Below are positions 33,024-34,258 of a stretch of 34,258 bases of DNA, piece after piece. The translations under genes and the position numbers were made by a program. The stretch comes from Rhizobium sp. (lineage in GTDB: Bacteria > Pseudomonadota > Alphaproteobacteria > Rhizobiales > Rhizobiaceae). The first letter of the stretch is position 1. Each line of letters starts with the position of its first letter. Under the pieces are notes generated by a model, which was not told the DNA's origin, searched no databases, and worked only from the letters and a program-made list of their open reading frames with translations. The DNA lies in NCBI GenBank assembly GCA_003527225.1, contig DPXQ01000138.1, positions 1 to 34,258 on the forward strand. Direction: 5' to 3'.

Positions 33024-33905
33024 ATGGAAAAGCCGGAGGAAAACCGCGCGACCGAGATCAAGATCAGGGGCGAGAAACATATTTTCGATATCGACGATCC
33101 GAAGCTTCCCAAATGGGTCGACGATGCGGCGTTGTCATCGGACGGTTATCCTTATGACCAGAAAATGGACGAGGACGACTACGAGGACGAGCTTGAGAGA
33201 CTGCAGATCGAACTGGTCAAGGTTCAGTTCTGGCTTCAGAAAACCGGCAAGCGGGTGCTGGCGCTCTTCGAGGGCCGGGACGCGGCGGGCAAAGGCGGCA
33301 CCATCCACAATATCCTTTCCTACATGAACCCGCGCTCGGCCCGGGTCGTGGCGCTGACCAAGCCGACGGAGACCGAACGCGGACAGTGGTACTTCCAGCG
33401 CTATGTCTCGCATTTTCCAACTGCGGGCGAATTCGTTCTTTTCGACCGCTCCTGGTACAACCGCGCCGTCGTCGAGCCCGTCAACGGCTTCTGCACCATG
33501 GAACAGTACGAGCAATTCATGAAGCAGCTTCCCCACTTCGAAAAGCTCATCGAGCAGGAAGGTATCCACTTCTTCAAGTTCTGGCTGAATATCGGGCAGG
33601 AAATGCAGATCGAACGCTTCCATGACCGGCGGCACGATCCCTTGAAGATCTGGAAGCTCTCGCCCATCGATATCGTCGCGCTCACCAAGTGGGACGACTA
33701 TACGGAGAAGCGCGACCGGATGCTCAGGGAAACGCACACCGACCATGCCCCATGGACGGTCGTCAAAGCCAATGACAAACGCCGGGCACGGCTCAACGTC
33801 ATCCGCCACATGCTCAATTCATTGAGTTACGACGGCAGGGACGAGGACAAGATCGGCAAGCTGGACAAGGAAATCCTCGGCAGCGGTCTCGATTTCCTTT
33901 TGTGA
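33024..33905 (+). CDS. ppk2: PPK2-family polyphosphate kinase
   Basis: 293 aa, a one-domain class I-like PPK2, which transfers phosphate between polyphosphate and nucleotides (ADP or GDP). Walker A is [10 protein letters not shown] (84-93), the lid and basic region has [24 protein letters not shown], and Walker B is [10 protein letters not shown] with a downstream [10 protein letters not shown] segment. A charged N-terminal tail (1-60, [12 protein letters not shown]) precedes it. AGGG lies about 7 nt before ATG 33024, better than ATG 33009. It is divergent from phoR, so polyphosphate storage is linked to the phosphate-sensing locus. Confidence 0.93.
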   Translation: MEKPEENRATEIKIRGEKHIFDIDDPKLPKWVDDAALSSDGYPYDQKMDEDDYEDELERLQIELVKVQFWLQKTGKRVLALFEGRDAAGKGGTIHNILSYMNPRSARVVALTKPTETERGQWYFQRYVSHFPTAGEFVLFDRSWYNRAVVEPVNGFCTMEQYEQFMKQLPHFEKLIEQEGIHFFKFWLNIGQEMQIERFHDRRHDPLKIWKLSPIDIVALTKWDDYTEKRDRMLRETHTDHAPWTVVKANDKRRARLNVIRHMLNSLSYDGRDEDKIGKLDKEILGSGLDFLL

Positions 33906-33927
33906 GCCCCCGCAGACACGAGCGGCG

Positions 33928-33946
33928 CGCGTGCAAGGGGCACGCG
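33928..33946. other. GC hairpin between convergent genes
   Basis: CGCGTGC (33928-33934) and GCACGCG (33940-33946) form a 7-bp stem with a 5-nt loop, 22 nt after the ppk2 stop. No T run follows on either strand, so its terminator role is uncertain. Confidence 0.35.
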
Positions 33947-33959
33947 GCGCTCTGGCCGG

Positions 33960-34258
33960 TCACTGACCCGGCAGGATGCGCACCGAATAGAGGTTCACGC
34001 CCTGGCCACGTCCACTCAGATCGCTGTTGAGGAGCAGGTGTCCGGGGGACGCCGGGGCGATCGCGCGGTCGAAGCTCACGCGGAAAAGGACATCCGTCTT
34101 TTCCGTGCCGACGGTGAAGCGGTGACGGGCGCAACTGCCCATGCGGTCAAAATCGCATTCCACCGCGATCTGTGCGGAAGCGTCGCCGGAAGCTTGCAGC
34201 GTCAGGGAAATGGTCGAGGTTCGTCCGGCCATCTGTTGCAGGACATCGACAGGGACGG
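33960..34258 (-). CDS. Unrecognised protein, C-terminal part only
   Basis: The 3' 98 codons of a minus-strand gene entering from the right edge; the stop is at 33962-33960. The visible part is rich in beta-strand-forming and polar residues (STISLTLQASGD, then CDFDRMGSCARHRFTVG, FDRAIAPASPGHLLLNSDLSGRG, LYSVRILPG), with a possible Cys pair. It looks like an all-beta, possibly extracytoplasmic or carbohydrate-related fold, but I recognise no family and the N-terminus is not in view. It converges on ppk2. Confidence 0.6.
   Translation of the reverse strand, partial: VPVDVLQQMAGRTSTISLTLQASGDASAQIAVECDFDRMGSCARHRFTVGTEKTDVLFRVSFDRAIAPASPGHLLLNSDLSGRGQGVNLYSVRILPGQ

Noticed and set aside
1..34258. 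Mobile element, prophage or CRISPR array
   Set aside because: No transposase, integrase, repeat array or composition break was seen; the S24 repressor has no phage genes around it.

Overview
The window is a chromosomal segment of an alphaproteobacterium, most likely a member of the Rhizobiaceae (Rhizobium/Agrobacterium/Ensifer/Shinella-like). The reasons are a GcrA cell-cycle regulator, GANTC methylation sites and a CtrA-type box, a SAM-II riboswitch before metZ, a bidomain dCTP deaminase, the argD-argF-hslO order, and a phoR-pstSCAB-phoU-phoB cluster with ppk2 divergent to it. The genus cannot be fixed from the sequence alone. No insertion sequence, prophage, CRISPR array or integration boundary was seen. 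Composition looks uniform and GC-rich, so this reads as core genome with small accessory genes.

Layout. 1-4.1 kb: the 5' end of a ligase-associated helicase, an Rrf2 regulator with an AhpD-like protein, two paralogous YitT membrane proteins flanking a small HTH protein, and a TPR-methyltransferase. 4.2-7.9 kb: a DUF6460 membrane protein, a CAP-domain lipoprotein and a MATE exporter on the plus strand, converging on pyrD and a DUF952 protein. 7.9-11.1 kb: a secreted coiled-coil protein, an orphan NarL-type response regulator, a LexA/S24-type repressor with a large palindrome before it, a nuclease-like protein without catalytic residues, and a TerB-like protein. 11.1-17.5 kb: an orphan periplasmic binding protein, an XagB-like glycosyltransferase, an MFS transporter, tRNA-Gly(CCC), a BacNaV-type sodium channel and dcd. 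17.5-24.1 kb: SAM-II riboswitch plus terminator and metZ, apaG, a secreted Ntn acylase, and argD-argF-hslO. 24.1-25.1 kb: a 436-bp control region and gcrA. 25.1-34.3 kb: the complete phosphate-sensing and uptake cluster, ppk2, and an unrecognised gene running off the right edge.

How genes work together. PstSCAB imports phosphate. PhoU couples transporter state to the PhoR kinase, which phosphorylates PhoB. A three-unit Pho box before pstS closes the loop. Divergent ppk2 links the locus to polyphosphate. metZ is under S-adenosylmethionine control. gcrA has a dense set of methylation sites and a CtrA box, as expected for a cell-cycle hub. argD and argF catalyse consecutive parts of arginine synthesis.

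Most genes belong to known families, and I found no clear case of a wholly undescribed multi-gene system. The most interesting signals are in regulatory DNA and RNA: the gcrA control region, the metZ leader with three mutually exclusive pairings, the argD leader with a hairpin at the predicted transcript start, and the palindrome before the S24 repressor.
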